This document shows positions 1 through 8,969 of a stretch of 28,121 nucleotides of DNA, piece by piece. The number at the start of each line of letters is the position of its first letter. Positions within the stretch are counted from its first letter, which is position 1. Source of the DNA: Globisporangium splendens (taxonomy: Eukaryota > Oomycota > Peronosporomycetes > Pythiales > Pythiaceae). The position numbers and the translations under genes were made by a program. Under the pieces are notes generated by a model. The model saw only the letters and a program-made list of their open reading frames with translations. It was not told where the DNA came from and made no database searches. The stretch is from positions 1-28,121 of the forward strand of contig VFIW01000189.1 of assembly GCA_006386115.1 (NCBI GenBank), read 5' to 3'.

Positions 1-649
1 GAGTAGTCTTCTTCAAGATGGGTACCGCTCGTGAACATGAGGGGCCATCGCACACCGCAATATCACGAGGGTCATCTGGGATCTCTTCCACAGATGTGTA
101 AACCCACACCACTTCATCCGTTGTTGTGCAGCACAAGTCAACATCACGTGACTTGTCAACGGAGATCTTCATCTTCATCCAGTCAATGCTGGGTTGGAAA
201 CGCTTCAACCATGGCATTCCCAGAATCAGATCAAACTTGTCATCGAGGTCGAGTAAAATGAACTCGTCTTCACCTCGGAAATCTTCACACTTCATTGCCA
301 AGCGCACCACGCGCTTCGGCATCTTCACAGTTGACCCGTTGGCCAACCGGATAACCATCGTCTTGTCTTCATTCGCATCAGGCATGGGTACTTTATGCCT
401 GACGATCACTTCATTTCGAACAAAATTGTTCGACGCACCAGTGTCAACCAAAGCACGTAGAGGCGTTGCAATACCGTCTACATGAACTTTGAGAACGATC
501 AAACTTGGCGTTTGACTGACACTGTTCTCCCTCGTGGAAACTGCATGTGCATCATGCACATTGGGGCCAGAGTCCTGTGTATCCACAAACACAGTCCTCT
601 TTTCGAGCCCAGTAGGAGGCTCCGCCCCTACTGGTCGTTCCCGTTTTTT
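1..649 (-). CDS. pol: Pol polyprotein start with aspartic protease (gypsy copy 1, cut by window edge)
   Basis: This is read in the -1 frame relative to gag, entered at the slippery site. Translation through the overlap gives KKRERPVGAEPPTG and continues without a stop to position 1. The retropepsin motif LVDTGASNNFV is present around 425-458, followed by the flap/core region ending in the ILGMPWL segment near 190-215. These match the pol of copy 2 almost residue for residue around the active site. The protease would cleave the Gag-Pol precursor. RT and downstream domains lie outside the window. The region after protease is shorter than in copy 2, with a deletion around positions 1-30 by comparison. 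Confidence 0.88.
609..649 (-). promoter_or_regulatory. -1 programmed ribosomal frameshift signal at gag/pol (copy 1)
   Basis: On the minus strand, the heptamer A AAA AAC (649-643) is correctly phased to the gag codons (TCA AAA AAC). It is followed by an 8-nt spacer (642-635) and a hairpin at 634-609. The hairpin has an outer stem CCAGTAGG/CCTACTGG of 8 bp, one bulged base, an inner stem GGC/GCC and a 3-nt loop. The gag stop codon lies inside the stem. Shifting by -1 at the heptamer leads into the protease/pol frame. The same arrangement occurs in copy 2. Confidence 0.88.
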
Positions 650-1671
650 GAACGTTGGGAACGATCGAACCCACGGCCGCGACCGTAGTTGTTCGAGCGC
701 GAACCCTGTGTCGTTTGCCGGTCAGGCAAAGACACTTTGCAGTTCCGAGCGAAGTGACCTGACTTCCCGCAACGGAAACACTTCCCATCGTTGCGAGGAC
801 GTCCATTTCCAGGCGTGGAAATGTACGAGATGTCCATCGGCTCTGGACCATCGTGCGCGACATTCGCTTGTCTTGGTGGCCTTGACGGAAACCCTTGAAA
901 CTTGGCTTGCTTGATGCTGAACTCTTCTTGCATGGCACGGCTGATGGCTTCGTCCAGCGTCTTGGGATACTCACGGAACAATTGGTTCCGGATTGGCCCG
1001 TCGTTCAGACCCATCATGAACGTCACAACTTGCGTCGGAACGTCAATCGGCTCGTCCACGATGCTTGAGACCAGGAAGCGCGCTCGTTGTGCATACGAAT
1101 GCAGATCGAAACGGCCTTGGCGAAGCTTGAGGAACTCGGCACGCGCACGGAACTCACTCTGCGGAGGTTCAAACGCCTTCTTGAGTTCGGTCTTGAAGTC
1201 TTCGTAGCTGGGGAAGCAGTTTAGATTCGCTAAACGCTTGCCATACGCCCAGCTCTTCGCACGACCCGCAAGGTTGGACATCGCGAACAACACTTGCTGT
1301 GAAGGGTCTCGCAGTTGTCTTGCAGTGATGGCTGCATCCAACTCGACGAACCATCGCGAGAGGGGTTCGTTCTCTCCGCCGCGATACGGAGAGACGTCAA
1401 GCTTCAATGGCACCGTCCTAAATGAGGAAACAGGGGTTGCGACCTGCTTCCGGGAGGACATGATCTCGTGGTGCATGAAGCTGACCACCGCGCTCTTCTG
1501 GTCCTCCGGAGATGCCGATCGAAGCAGACTGACCACAGCAGCTTCTCCGATGACATCTCGCATGCGCTCAAGTGCCATCCACTCATGAGAAGACAAATGA
1601 GGGAAACCCTCAATAGTCAACTCGACAGTTTCCGGTACTGCTGGACCGAGTGGGGTTCCTGTAGCATCCAT
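628..1671 (-). CDS. gag: Gag capsid/nucleocapsid polyprotein (gypsy copy 1)
   Basis: A 347-residue Gag. The capsid-type retrotransposon gag region covers roughly residues 85-235 and contains the typical pattern of FxxLxxxFxPP, LRQG, YAxRARFLVSSI and FMMGL segments. A single CCHC zinc knuckle (CFRCGKSGHFARNC) lies near residues 298-311, followed by an Arg/Gly/Asn-rich basic tail suited to RNA binding. The start is the ATG at 1671, 126 nt inside the LTR. The frame ends at TAG (628-630), 12 nt after a slippery heptamer, so most ribosomes should make Gag alone and a fraction should shift into pol. Gag would assemble the cytoplasmic virus-like particle. Family assignment is firm; no function outside the element is suggested. 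Confidence 0.93.
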   Translation of the reverse strand: MDATGTPLGPAVPETVELTIEGFPHLSSHEWMALERMRDVIGEAAVVSLLRSASPEDQKSAVVSFMHHEIMSSRKQVATPVSSFRTVPLKLDVSPYRGGENEPLSRWFVELDAAITARQLRDPSQQVLFAMSNLAGRAKSWAYGKRLANLNCFPSYEDFKTELKKAFEPPQSEFRARAEFLKLRQGRFDLHSYAQRARFLVSSIVDEPIDVPTQVVTFMMGLNDGPIRNQLFREYPKTLDEAISRAMQEEFSIKQAKFQGFPSRPPRQANVAHDGPEPMDISYISTPGNGRPRNDGKCFRCGKSGHFARNCKVSLPDRQTTQGSRSNNYGRGRGFDRSQRSKNGNDQ

Positions 1672-1787
1672 GTCCCAGACAAGGATGCTCGCAGGGTCTT
1701 CAGTCTTGGACAGGAATGCGCGACGTGCTCAAAGCCGCGTCGTCAAACCTTTTCGCTTCACTGGGTCGCTGGAAGGACCGCTCGAAG

Positions 1788-1795
1788 TGCTACCA
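1788..1795 (-). other. Candidate primer binding site
   Basis: Two bases inside the LTR, the minus strand reads TGGTAGCA. This is complementary to the 3' terminal TGCTACCA of a eukaryotic initiator methionine tRNA. The match does not extend further along a standard acceptor stem. A short initiator-tRNA match of this kind is known in Ty3-type elements. It supports this LTR being the 5' LTR. Confidence 0.6.
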
Positions 1796-1797
1796 GG

Positions 1798-2447
1798 TGT
1801 AAGAGGGCGCTGTTCACAACAGTCCCTTAAACACGGCACACACGCTTGTGCCAGAGGAAGCGTCTCCCGACTTGGAGGGAGGAAGGAAGACTTGAGGGCT
1901 TGGTGGTAAAATTGCAACTGAATTAAAATGCTTATGGTTCCTGTCGCTACTTGTAAATGAACCCCAAGGGATCCGACAGGTTTTATAACTAAAACCTAAA
2001 CATACACAATAAAAACTATGAATATGATATATAAAACCTTGGGTACACTGAGGTTGAACCCACGAGATCTTCGAGAAGCTTGAACTTGAAGTCCCGTGGA
2101 AAATTCCCTGCAAAGTGATTGGCTACAGCCACTCACTTTAGGTGGCAGAGACACGTCGGTCTCATCACCAGTGCAGTTTCCCAAGTAGGAACCATCACTC
2201 AGTTCTTGGTTAGTACATGGATGTCATCACTCTGTACTGATTAGTACATGTGAACAACATTCTGCACTGATCAGCACAGAGAGCGCTCGTGACGTCATGG
2301 GATGACGTCACATGTGCATGTGGGGACTGTCATACCGTAATCCCTTTGTTGTTTGTCTCTCCACAATGCACACTGAAGGTGGTGTGTGGCACACTAGATC
2401 TGAGAACAGATCCACCTTCATGTAATGGCTAGGTATAGCCCATTACA
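1798..2447 (-). repeat. 5' LTR of gypsy copy 1 (650 bp)
   Basis: Element orientation TGTAATGGGC...CTCTTACA, with matching short inverted ends (TGTAA/TTACA). It aligns along most of its length with the LTR at 22260-22865, sharing the TATATAAAACCTTGGGTAC block, the GGTTTTATAACTAAAACC block, paired TGACGTCA palindromes and the terminal palindrome. It differs by many substitutions and about 44 bp in length, so it is not the partner LTR of copy 2. The boundary is placed from the shared termini. Confidence 0.85.
2290..2310. promoter_or_regulatory. Paired CRE-type palindromes in the LTR U3 (copy 1)
   Basis: Two perfect TGACGTCA octamers (2290-2297 and 2303-2310) are separated by 5 nt. This is the classical bZIP (CREB/ATF-like) recognition palindrome. 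The same pair with the same spacing occurs in the LTR of copy 2, although the flanking and spacer bases differ. It probably forms an upstream activator site for the retrotransposon promoter. Confidence 0.6.
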
Positions 2448-2997
2448 CCGTCCCGCTCGGTGGCTTCCACACCCACGCATCCCATTTGCCGCGAATCGTG
2501 GGTCTCCAAGATTCTTTTTTTCCATCAACGCGAGGCGACACAATTCTGACAAACCGCCATTCACTGCCAGTTAAACTCCATTAGGCACTGAGGCTGACTT
2601 GCAATAAGTGCACACATTCCCACAGTAGGCAACCCCGCAAGGCACAACAACATTCTGCAAGCGCTTTCGTTGCTGTCCACGCAAGTGCTGCTTGTTTCCT
2701 GTTCGTTTTCCACTTTGTATCCAAAAGCCCTTCGTCGTCTTCCTTCCGTTTTCTGCTCAAAAGTGAGTGCTCGGAAGGGGCAGATGAGTGTTTTCTTTTT
2801 GCCTCTTTCGCCTTCGCGCCTCCTCGTATTGGTTGGTGTTCAGACTCAGAGCCTCTGAAAAAACATACCCCCTTAAATCCTCGTCCTGACAAAGTTAATT
2901 CAAAAGAGCGCCACAGTCTCGCTTTAACCTCCAATAACGAGTGCTGAGGCGGTAGGAGGAACCAGCTGGTTTTGAAGTCCGCCCTCCTCACACATTC
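2448..2997. other. Intergenic region upstream of the ABC transporter
   Basis: No convincing coding region is seen. The part next to the LTR (2448-2580) is host sequence flanking the insertion. The remainder is the upstream region of the ABC transporter. Short open frames on the minus strand (2581-3003) have no recognisable content. Confidence 0.5.
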
Positions 2998-3013
2998 GCT
3001 CACTCTTCATTCT
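2998..3013 (+). promoter_or_regulatory. Oomycete initiator (Inr) of the ABC transporter gene
   Basis: GCTCACTCTTCATTCT matches the oomycete core promoter consensus GCTCATTYYNCAWTTT at 14 of 16 positions. The predicted transcription start is the A at 3002, 57 nt before the chosen ATG, which fits the short leaders usual in oomycetes. Confidence 0.65.
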
Positions 3014-3058
3014 TCCGTGTCGACGTCAGATCTCCCTCTTTCCCACAGAGAAGAGAAG

Positions 3059-6000
3059 ATGGCGGGCGGCGTGACGGTCTCGAAGGCCAAGCGCGACGAG
3101 AAGAAGCCGCTGCTCAATGGCACCGACTACGGCTCGACCACCGGCGCGGCGTACGCGAACGCGTCCGGACTGGGCGACCGGTACCCCACGCAGGACGCGA
3201 CGTGCGTCTCCGCGGCGCTCTTCTCGTGGGTGACTCCGCTCATGGAGCTCGGCAACAAGCGACCGTTGGAGCACGACGACCTGTACCAGTTGGACCCGTC
3301 GAACCGCGCGCACAACGTGTCGACGACGTTTGCGAAGGCGTGGGCCGCGCAAGTCGCCAAGGAGCATCCGTCGCTGACGTGGGCACTCGCGCGCACGTTT
3401 GGCGGCCAGATTGCCAAGGCAGGCTTCCTCAAGTTGATCCACGACTCGTTGCAGTTCGTCGGGCCGCTCATGATCAAGGATATCATTTCGTTCCTCCAAG
3501 ACCCGACGGCGCCGATGAGCCAGGGACTCACGTACGCCGGCATCGTGTTTGTGTCTGGCGTGACCCAGGGTTTCATGCTGCGTAACTACTTTTTCCACTG
3601 CTTTGAGTCGGGCATGCGTGTGCGTAGTGCGATCGTCACGATGGTGTACCAGAAGTCTCTCGTGTTGAGTGCTGCGGCGCGCCAGAAGAAGACGACGGGC
3701 GAGATCACGAACCTCATGTCGATTGATGCGCAGCGTCTGCAGGAGCTGTCGACGTACATCAACAGTGTGTGGTTCTCGGTGTTCCAGATCACGGTGTCTT
3801 GCTACTTGCTGTACAAGCAAATCGGCATCGCAACGTTTGCTGGTGTTGCAGTGATCATCCTGCTTTTGCCTGTGACTGCTGGGATCTCGAAGCTCATGCG
3901 GCGCTTGCAATTGCGATTGATGAAAGTCAAGGATGAACGTATCAAGATTTGCCACGAAGTGCTCGCGGGCATGAAGGTGATCAAGCTCCAGGCGTGGGAA
4001 AACTCGTTTACGAAGCGCGTGATGCAATTCCGTCACGACGAGCTGAAGAAGCTCGAAACGTACATCTATGCACGCAGTGCGTCTGTGACGTTGTTCTCTG
4101 CGATTCCGTCGCTTGTGACGGTGTCGTCGTTCTTGACGTATGTGCTCTTGGGCAACACGCTCGACGTCGGTACCGCGCTCACAAGTCTCGCGCTGTTCAA
4201 CATCTTGCGCTTTCCATTGTTCATGCTCCCTCAAGTGCTCAACTCGATTGTCGAGGCGAGTGTCAGTGTTGATCGATTGCAGTCGTACTTCTTGGAAGAA
4301 GAGCGTGAAAAGGTCGGACCTGGAGACCTCAAGGCGGCCGGAGTCGCGGTTGTCGACGCCGATTTCATGTGGGAAACCGCGGTCAAGGAAGGCAATAGCA
4401 ACGAGCCTGCAAGCGATGACCAAAAGTCACTGCTAGCTGCGAGCCCAAAGTCCATCGATCTCAACGCACCAGTGTTGCGCAATATCAACATCAGCGTGAA
4501 GTCTGGAGAGCTGCTCGCAGTCGTGGGCCATGTGGGCTCGGGCAAGTCGACGTTGCTCAGTGGTATCTTGGGCGATGCGCGTTGCAGCCGTGGCAACGTG
4601 TTCCTCCGCGGCTCGGTGGCGTATGTGTCGCAACAACCGTTTATTCAAAACGCGACCGTGCGCGAGAACATCTGCTTTGGCTTGCCGTTTGAACAAGAAC
4701 GCTACAATGAAGCGGTGCGTGTGAGCTCGCTGAAGAAGGATCTCGCGATCTTGCCGGGTGGTGACATGACCGAAATTGGCGAAAAGGGGATTAATCTGAG
4801 TGGCGGCCAACGCACGCGTGTCGCGATCGCGCGTGCCGTGTATCAACACGCCGACATTTACATCTTGGACGATATCCTGTCGGCTGTCGACAGTCACGTC
4901 GGTCATGATATCTTCACGAATTGCATCAAGCAGGCGCTCAAGGACAAGTTGGTGATTCTGGTCACCCACGGACTCACGTTCCTCAACCAGTGCGACAGCA
5001 TCATCGTGTTGGAGAAAGGCACGATTGTTGAGCATGATACGTACGACAATTTGATGAACAAGAGCGGTATCTTGACCGACCTTGTGTCCAAGTACAAGGA
5101 CCAGGATCAGCAACACAAGACGATCGAAGAAGTTGAAGAAGAGGCGATTGAATACACGAACCCATTGGAAGCAGACGACGAAGAAGTGTCGCTCGAAGAC
5201 TACGTGAACAACCGTTCACGCACCTCGTCGATCCGAAGCGACATCACCCACGAAGGCGAACTTGCTGAAGGTCAATTGATTGTCGACGAAGACCGCTCTA
5301 CAGGAGACGTTGCGTGGAGCATGTACAAGGTCTGGATCAACGCGTTTGGAGGCATGGCTGCGGGTCTCTTTCTCATTGTCGTGTTCATCGTCACGCAAGC
5401 GATCAACTTGTCATCCACGTGGTGGCTCTCGTACTGGTCGGAGAACTCGGAGAGCAACAAGGACTCGCAAATGTACTACGTGTACGTGTTTATGATTTTG
5501 AACCTTGCGTACGCTGTGGCGCTGTACTTCCGTGCGATTACGACTTACACGGGTGGGCTGCGCGCGAGTAAGAAAATGTTCCAGAACCTACTCGCACGCA
5601 TCATCCGCGCGCCAACGTCGTTCTTCAACACGACGCCAACTGGCCGTATTGTCAACCGATTGTCGAAAGACGTGTACACAGTGGATGAAAGCATTCCCGC
5701 GACCTGGAGCATGCTCTTGAACACGATGATGACCGTGTTCGCGACGCTGGCGACGATTTCGTACGTGACACCAATCTTCATGGTGATTCTGATCCCCGTG
5801 TTGATTGGGTACTACATCTCGCAACGCTACTTCATCAAGACTTCGCGCGAGCTCCAGCGTCTGGATTCAATCAGTCGATCGCCTGTGTTTGCGTTGCTCT
5901 CTGAGACCTTGGATGGACTCCCAACCATTCGTGCGTATGGTGCCGAGAGCAAGTTTGCCAAGAAGAACGAAGACCAGTTGGATCGCAACCAGCGTGCATA

Positions 6001-7045
6001 CTTCTTGAACTTTGCCGTCAACTGCTGGCTCGCGTTGCGTCTCGAATTCGCGGGTACGTTGATCGCGTCGTTTGCGGCGCTGTGTGCGGTCTTGGCGCAC
6101 AACCCAAGCACGAGTGAGGGTATGGCGTTCGCTGGTCTTGCGGGTGTGTCGCTCTCGTACGCGTTCAGCGTCACACAGTCGTTGAACTGGTCGGTGCGCA
6201 TGATCAGTCAGTTGCAAACGCAGATGGTGTCGGTTGAACGCATTCACAACTACTCGGAGATGGAGATTGAACCTGCGCTCACGAGCGTCGGCAAGCTCCC
6301 ACCGAACAAGGAGTGGCCAGATGCCGGCGAGATTGTGTTTCGCAACGTCAACTTGCGCTACCGCCCTGGTCTCCCACGTGTGCTGCGCAACCTTTCGCTC
6401 ACGATCAAGCCGCAAGAGAAGATCGGCATTGTTGGTCGCACGGGTGCTGGCAAGAGCAGTTTGGTCGTCGGGTTGATGCGGTTGGTCGAGTTGGACTCCG
6501 GTTCGATCGTCATCGATGGCGTCGACATCAGCACGATCGGGCTGCACGAGTTGCGCGGCAAGATCTCGATTATCCCACAAGACCCAGTGCTGTTCTCTGG
6601 CACTGTGCGAAGCAACGTGGACCCTTTTGACCAATACAGTGACGACCAGATCTGGACGTCGATCAAGCGTGCTCATTTGGGCAACGCTGTCACGGCGTTG
6701 GACGGCAAGGTGGACGAAAAGGGCAACAACTTTAGTGTCGGTGAACGCCAGTTGCTGTGCATTGCGCGCGCGTTGCTCAAGCGCTCGCGCATTATCTTGA
6801 TGGATGAAGCGACGGCGTCGATCGATACCGAGACTGACCGCAAGATCCAGTTGAGCATCCGTGAAGAGTTCAAGGACTGCACGTGTCTGACGATCGCGCA
6901 TCGCATCAACACGATCCTGGATGCCGACCGCATCCTTGTGATGGAGAAGGGATCTGTCGGTGAATTCGACACCCCAGCAGCATTGCAGAAGAAATCGGAC
7001 GGACTGTTCAAGTCGCTCGTGTCGCACTGGCGCGAAGAAAACTAA
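3059..7045 (+). CDS. ABC transporter, ABCC/MRP subfamily (full transporter)
   Basis: A single uninterrupted exon of 1328 residues with the order TMD1-NBD1-TMD2-NBD2 and no N-terminal TMD0. NBD1 has Walker A GHVGSGKST near residue 490, signature LSGGQ, and Walker B ILDDILSAVDSHVG, where Asp replaces the catalytic Glu as is usual for ABCC NBD1. NBD2 has GRTGAGKSS near residue 1125, a divergent signature (FSVGER) and a canonical LMDEATASID. Family knowledge predicts ATP-driven export or vacuolar sequestration of glutathione or other organic-anion conjugates; the substrate is unknown. The N-terminal EKKPLL fits the [DE]xxxL[LI] dileucine sorting motif, hinting at vacuolar membrane location. The ATG at 3059 is chosen over upstream in-frame non-ATG codons because it follows the Inr and begins the family-like N-terminus. 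Confidence 0.96.
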   Translation: MAGGVTVSKAKRDEKKPLLNGTDYGSTTGAAYANASGLGDRYPTQDATCVSAALFSWVTPLMELGNKRPLEHDDLYQLDPSNRAHNVSTTFAKAWAAQVAKEHPSLTWALARTFGGQIAKAGFLKLIHDSLQFVGPLMIKDIISFLQDPTAPMSQGLTYAGIVFVSGVTQGFMLRNYFFHCFESGMRVRSAIVTMVYQKSLVLSAAARQKKTTGEITNLMSIDAQRLQELSTYINSVWFSVFQITVSCYLLYKQIGIATFAGVAVIILLLPVTAGISKLMRRLQLRLMKVKDERIKICHEVLAGMKVIKLQAWENSFTKRVMQFRHDELKKLETYIYARSASVTLFSAIPSLVTVSSFLTYVLLGNTLDVGTALTSLALFNILRFPLFMLPQVLNSIVEASVSVDRLQSYFLEEEREKVGPGDLKAAGVAVVDADFMWETAVKEGNSNEPASDDQKSLLAASPKSIDLNAPVLRNINISVKSGELLAVVGHVGSGKSTLLSGILGDARCSRGNVFLRGSVAYVSQQPFIQNATVRENICFGLPFEQERYNEAVRVSSLKKDLAILPGGDMTEIGEKGINLSGGQRTRVAIARAVYQHADIYILDDILSAVDSHVGHDIFTNCIKQALKDKLVILVTHGLTFLNQCDSIIVLEKGTIVEHDTYDNLMNKSGILTDLVSKYKDQDQQHKTIEEVEEEAIEYTNPLEADDEEVSLEDYVNNRSRTSSIRSDITHEGELAEGQLIVDEDRSTGDVAWSMYKVWINAFGGMAAGLFLIVVFIVTQAINLSSTWWLSYWSENSESNKDSQMYYVYVFMILNLAYAVALYFRAITTYTGGLRASKKMFQNLLARIIRAPTSFFNTTPTGRIVNRLSKDVYTVDESIPATWSMLLNTMMTVFATLATISYVTPIFMVILIPVLIGYYISQRYFIKTSRELQRLDSISRSPVFALLSETLDGLPTIRAYGAESKFAKKNEDQLDRNQRAYFLNFAVNCWLALRLEFAGTLIASFAALCAVLAHNPSTSEGMAFAGLAGVSLSYAFSVTQSLNWSVRMISQLQTQMVSVERIHNYSEMEIEPALTSVGKLPPNKEWPDAGEIVFRNVNLRYRPGLPRVLRNLSLTIKPQEKIGIVGRTGAGKSSLVVGLMRLVELDSGSIVIDGVDISTIGLHELRGKISIIPQDPVLFSGTVRSNVDPFDQYSDDQIWTSIKRAHLGNAVTALDGKVDEKGNNFSVGERQLLCIARALLKRSRIILMDEATASIDTETDRKIQLSIREEFKDCTCLTIAHRINTILDADRILVMEKGSVGEFDTPAALQKKSDGLFKSLVSHWREEN

Positions 7046-8078
7046 ATCGGCAGGCGTTTGTCCGCAAGTCACTCGGTTATCGTACGTACCGCTGCATGCA
7101 TTGCATGATCGTTCTTAAATTCACTACTGCACACCGAACAGCATAAATACACAAACCGTAAACATACTGGTTCTTGGCAGAATCGGAAACGCGACTGATA
7201 AAGAAAGAATCTGGCGCTGTGTTTCAAGCAAATCGTTTTACGGCGTAGCAAACACGAAACACTCAGCAGGTCAGCGCTGTTCACTTGCCGTCATCAAAAT
7301 CTGCGAATGCCAAAGCGTCGCCTCTTGAGCTTCTGACGAGTCAAATGCACGGCTAAACCATTATCCATCGTCGATACAATGCGAGGTTCATGTTCAGGTT
7401 GCGACCTACTTACAGCAGGCTGTCAGCGTCGTCCCGTCACCATGAGCGGCATCGTCTAGGCGAGTGCTCCAATGTGCCGTTGCTGGCGACTTAATGGTCG
7501 TCAACCAGGCTGTCTGAGCTGTGCAGAAGAATCCAGTCCGTGCGTGTGAGTGTGTGTTGGAGCCCATGAAGGAGGTATTTCGCGATGCGGTTCGGTCCCA
7601 TCGTGCTTGGACTTCGTGTACATGACAACAGTAAACAGAGGCAACTGACAAGTTCGTGACCATCAAAAGCACGTCCGAACCGTCCAGACTCGAGACAAAA
7701 AAGGAAAGATCTCAACTGTGTGTTTGGGGGTCAATTTGATGTGATCCGTTTATTTCAGTTTTTACGGAGAGAAACACCCGGTGGTGAGCGACTTCGCCTC
7801 CTCATCCTCACACTCGCTCTGTGAAACTCGAGTGTTGCTCCTTCCTCGTTTTACTTATTCCTCGAGCAGACTCGTCGCAGCATTCCTCAGCTCCAGTTCC
7901 AGTCGAAGCCCAAACGTCGTCAAGTCTATTGCCACTGTCAAAGTGCCAAGGACGACAGCGCGAGAGCTCCGACAGTGTTCGAATCAGACTCGTCCGATTT
8001 GGTTGAAGTGAACACCAGGGCAACCCCAGTCGTCCAAGGCATTCGCTCCGCGTTGCTGCCATTTTAAAGGAGGAAGCG
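7046..8078. other. Intergenic region without a supported gene
   Basis: This covers the ABC transporter 3' flank and about 1 kb beyond it. The open frames here are short (under 90 codons) on both strands with no recognisable domains. No tRNA or LTR-like structure was seen. T-rich stretches near 7740-7770 could be promoter sequence for the relic that follows. Confidence 0.5.
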
Positions 8079-8716
8079 ATGTCGACGAAAGATGAAGTGA
8101 GCGAAGGAGACGTGGAGTTTCCGTCTCACGGCACTTCCTACCGCTACGAGGTGACATTTAGAAGTGGTAGGGTGCAGTTTCGGCTCGAGGACCAGGATAC
8201 CAAGAGACAATGATGAGCATTTTGACTTTCTCCTTCTCGCCTAGCTGTTGATTAGACTCATGTCTGGATGTTTTGTATGTGTACATGTTTGACGCAAGCA
8301 GGAAGTCGACCAAACTCAAGCTGTCCGATTTTGTGACTGCGGAGAATGCGATTCCGCAGGCGAGCTTCAACGCGATGGTAAACCATTCACCAGTCGTGTT
8401 CTTCTTCCGCTGGCTCCGACACATTGGCGATGACGCTTTAGCATTCACATACATTGAGGATGGCGGAAGGCGAACTGCTGAGTGTGGTGAATTGCTCAAG
8501 CAACTACATGTCGAAAGGATCCACTCTATCCATCACTTTGGTGGACTGAGACACCAGTTTCTTGTTTGCTTCCGCATGAGTTTGGTCGTTTTTGTGTTTC
8601 TGTTTTCTCGCAGCTCTCCTTCAGAGCCGCGACAGCAAAGTTCTCACTCTATACGTGTGTTTCCATTCCAAATTGGCGTTTTTCTAAGTGGCAGCAAACG
8701 AATGTCATTGTCGTGA
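8079..8716 (+). pseudogene. Possible decayed gene, unknown family
   Basis: An ATG at 8079 opens a 44-codon frame (MSTKDEVSEGDVEFPSH...) rich in a YEVTFRSGRVQFRLEDQ stretch that looks protein-like, ending at TGA near 8211. A second open frame from about 8273 to 8716 contains FDASRKSTKLKLSDFV, AENAIPQAS and later IEDGGRRTAECGELL. The pieces read as parts of one soluble protein with the middle and later segments out of frame. I saw no good GT...AG pair to join them, so a degraded gene is more likely than an intron. The segments vaguely resemble hypothetical oomycete proteins, but I cannot name the family and this is a weak call. Confidence 0.3.
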
Positions 8717-8969
8717 CATCTCGATTCAGAATCGTCTCTTCAAAATCACTCTTGTCTCCATGAATTTGCACTGCTCCTTAAAACCCTGAGCTATCCGACA
8801 GGACAGTCGCTGCGGTTGAGGCTGCGTTCCCAGTTTTAGCTCTCGTCATTCCTGTTTTAGATCACAACGTCTGCATGTGGGTTACTTCTCATCTCTTTTC
8901 ATCCTTCAGTCCAGTCGTGTGAGCTTTGTGTCTCTGCCTTCCTATCTGGGAGATAACGCGTTTATCAGG

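Larger units (their letters stand above)
1..2447 (-). mobile_element. Ty3/gypsy retrotransposon copy 1, 5' portion
   Basis: This is the 5' end of a minus-strand LTR retrotransposon. In its own direction it runs LTR (2447-1798), primer binding site, leader, gag (1671-628), then pol in the -1 frame running off the window at position 1. Gag, the frameshift signal, the protease and the LTR are all homologous to copy 2 at 22260-28121, but visibly diverged in both protein and LTR, so the two are separate insertions of one family. The gag frame is unbroken. Only protease is visible from pol, so whether the whole copy is intact cannot be judged. Both copies lie in the same orientation. Confidence 0.93.

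Noticed and set aside
1778..1795. A longer 18-nt primer binding site implying an unusual tRNA primer
   Set aside because: Only the first 8 nt match a known tRNA end (initiator Met). The remainder does not fit a normal acceptor/T-arm sequence, so only the 8-nt site is annotated.
3026..4423. Minus-strand ORF of 465 codons opposite the ABC transporter
   Set aside because: It is fully inside the ABCC gene, Arg/His-rich with no domain. It results from the GC-rich third positions of the real gene leaving the antisense frame open. It has no Inr of its own.
5867..7072. Minus-strand ORF of 401 codons opposite NBD2
   Set aside because: Same reason: a low-information Arg/Asp/Gln-rich shadow of the transporter, unlike the antisense ORF in gypsy copy 2, which extends well outside pol and has a promoter-like start.
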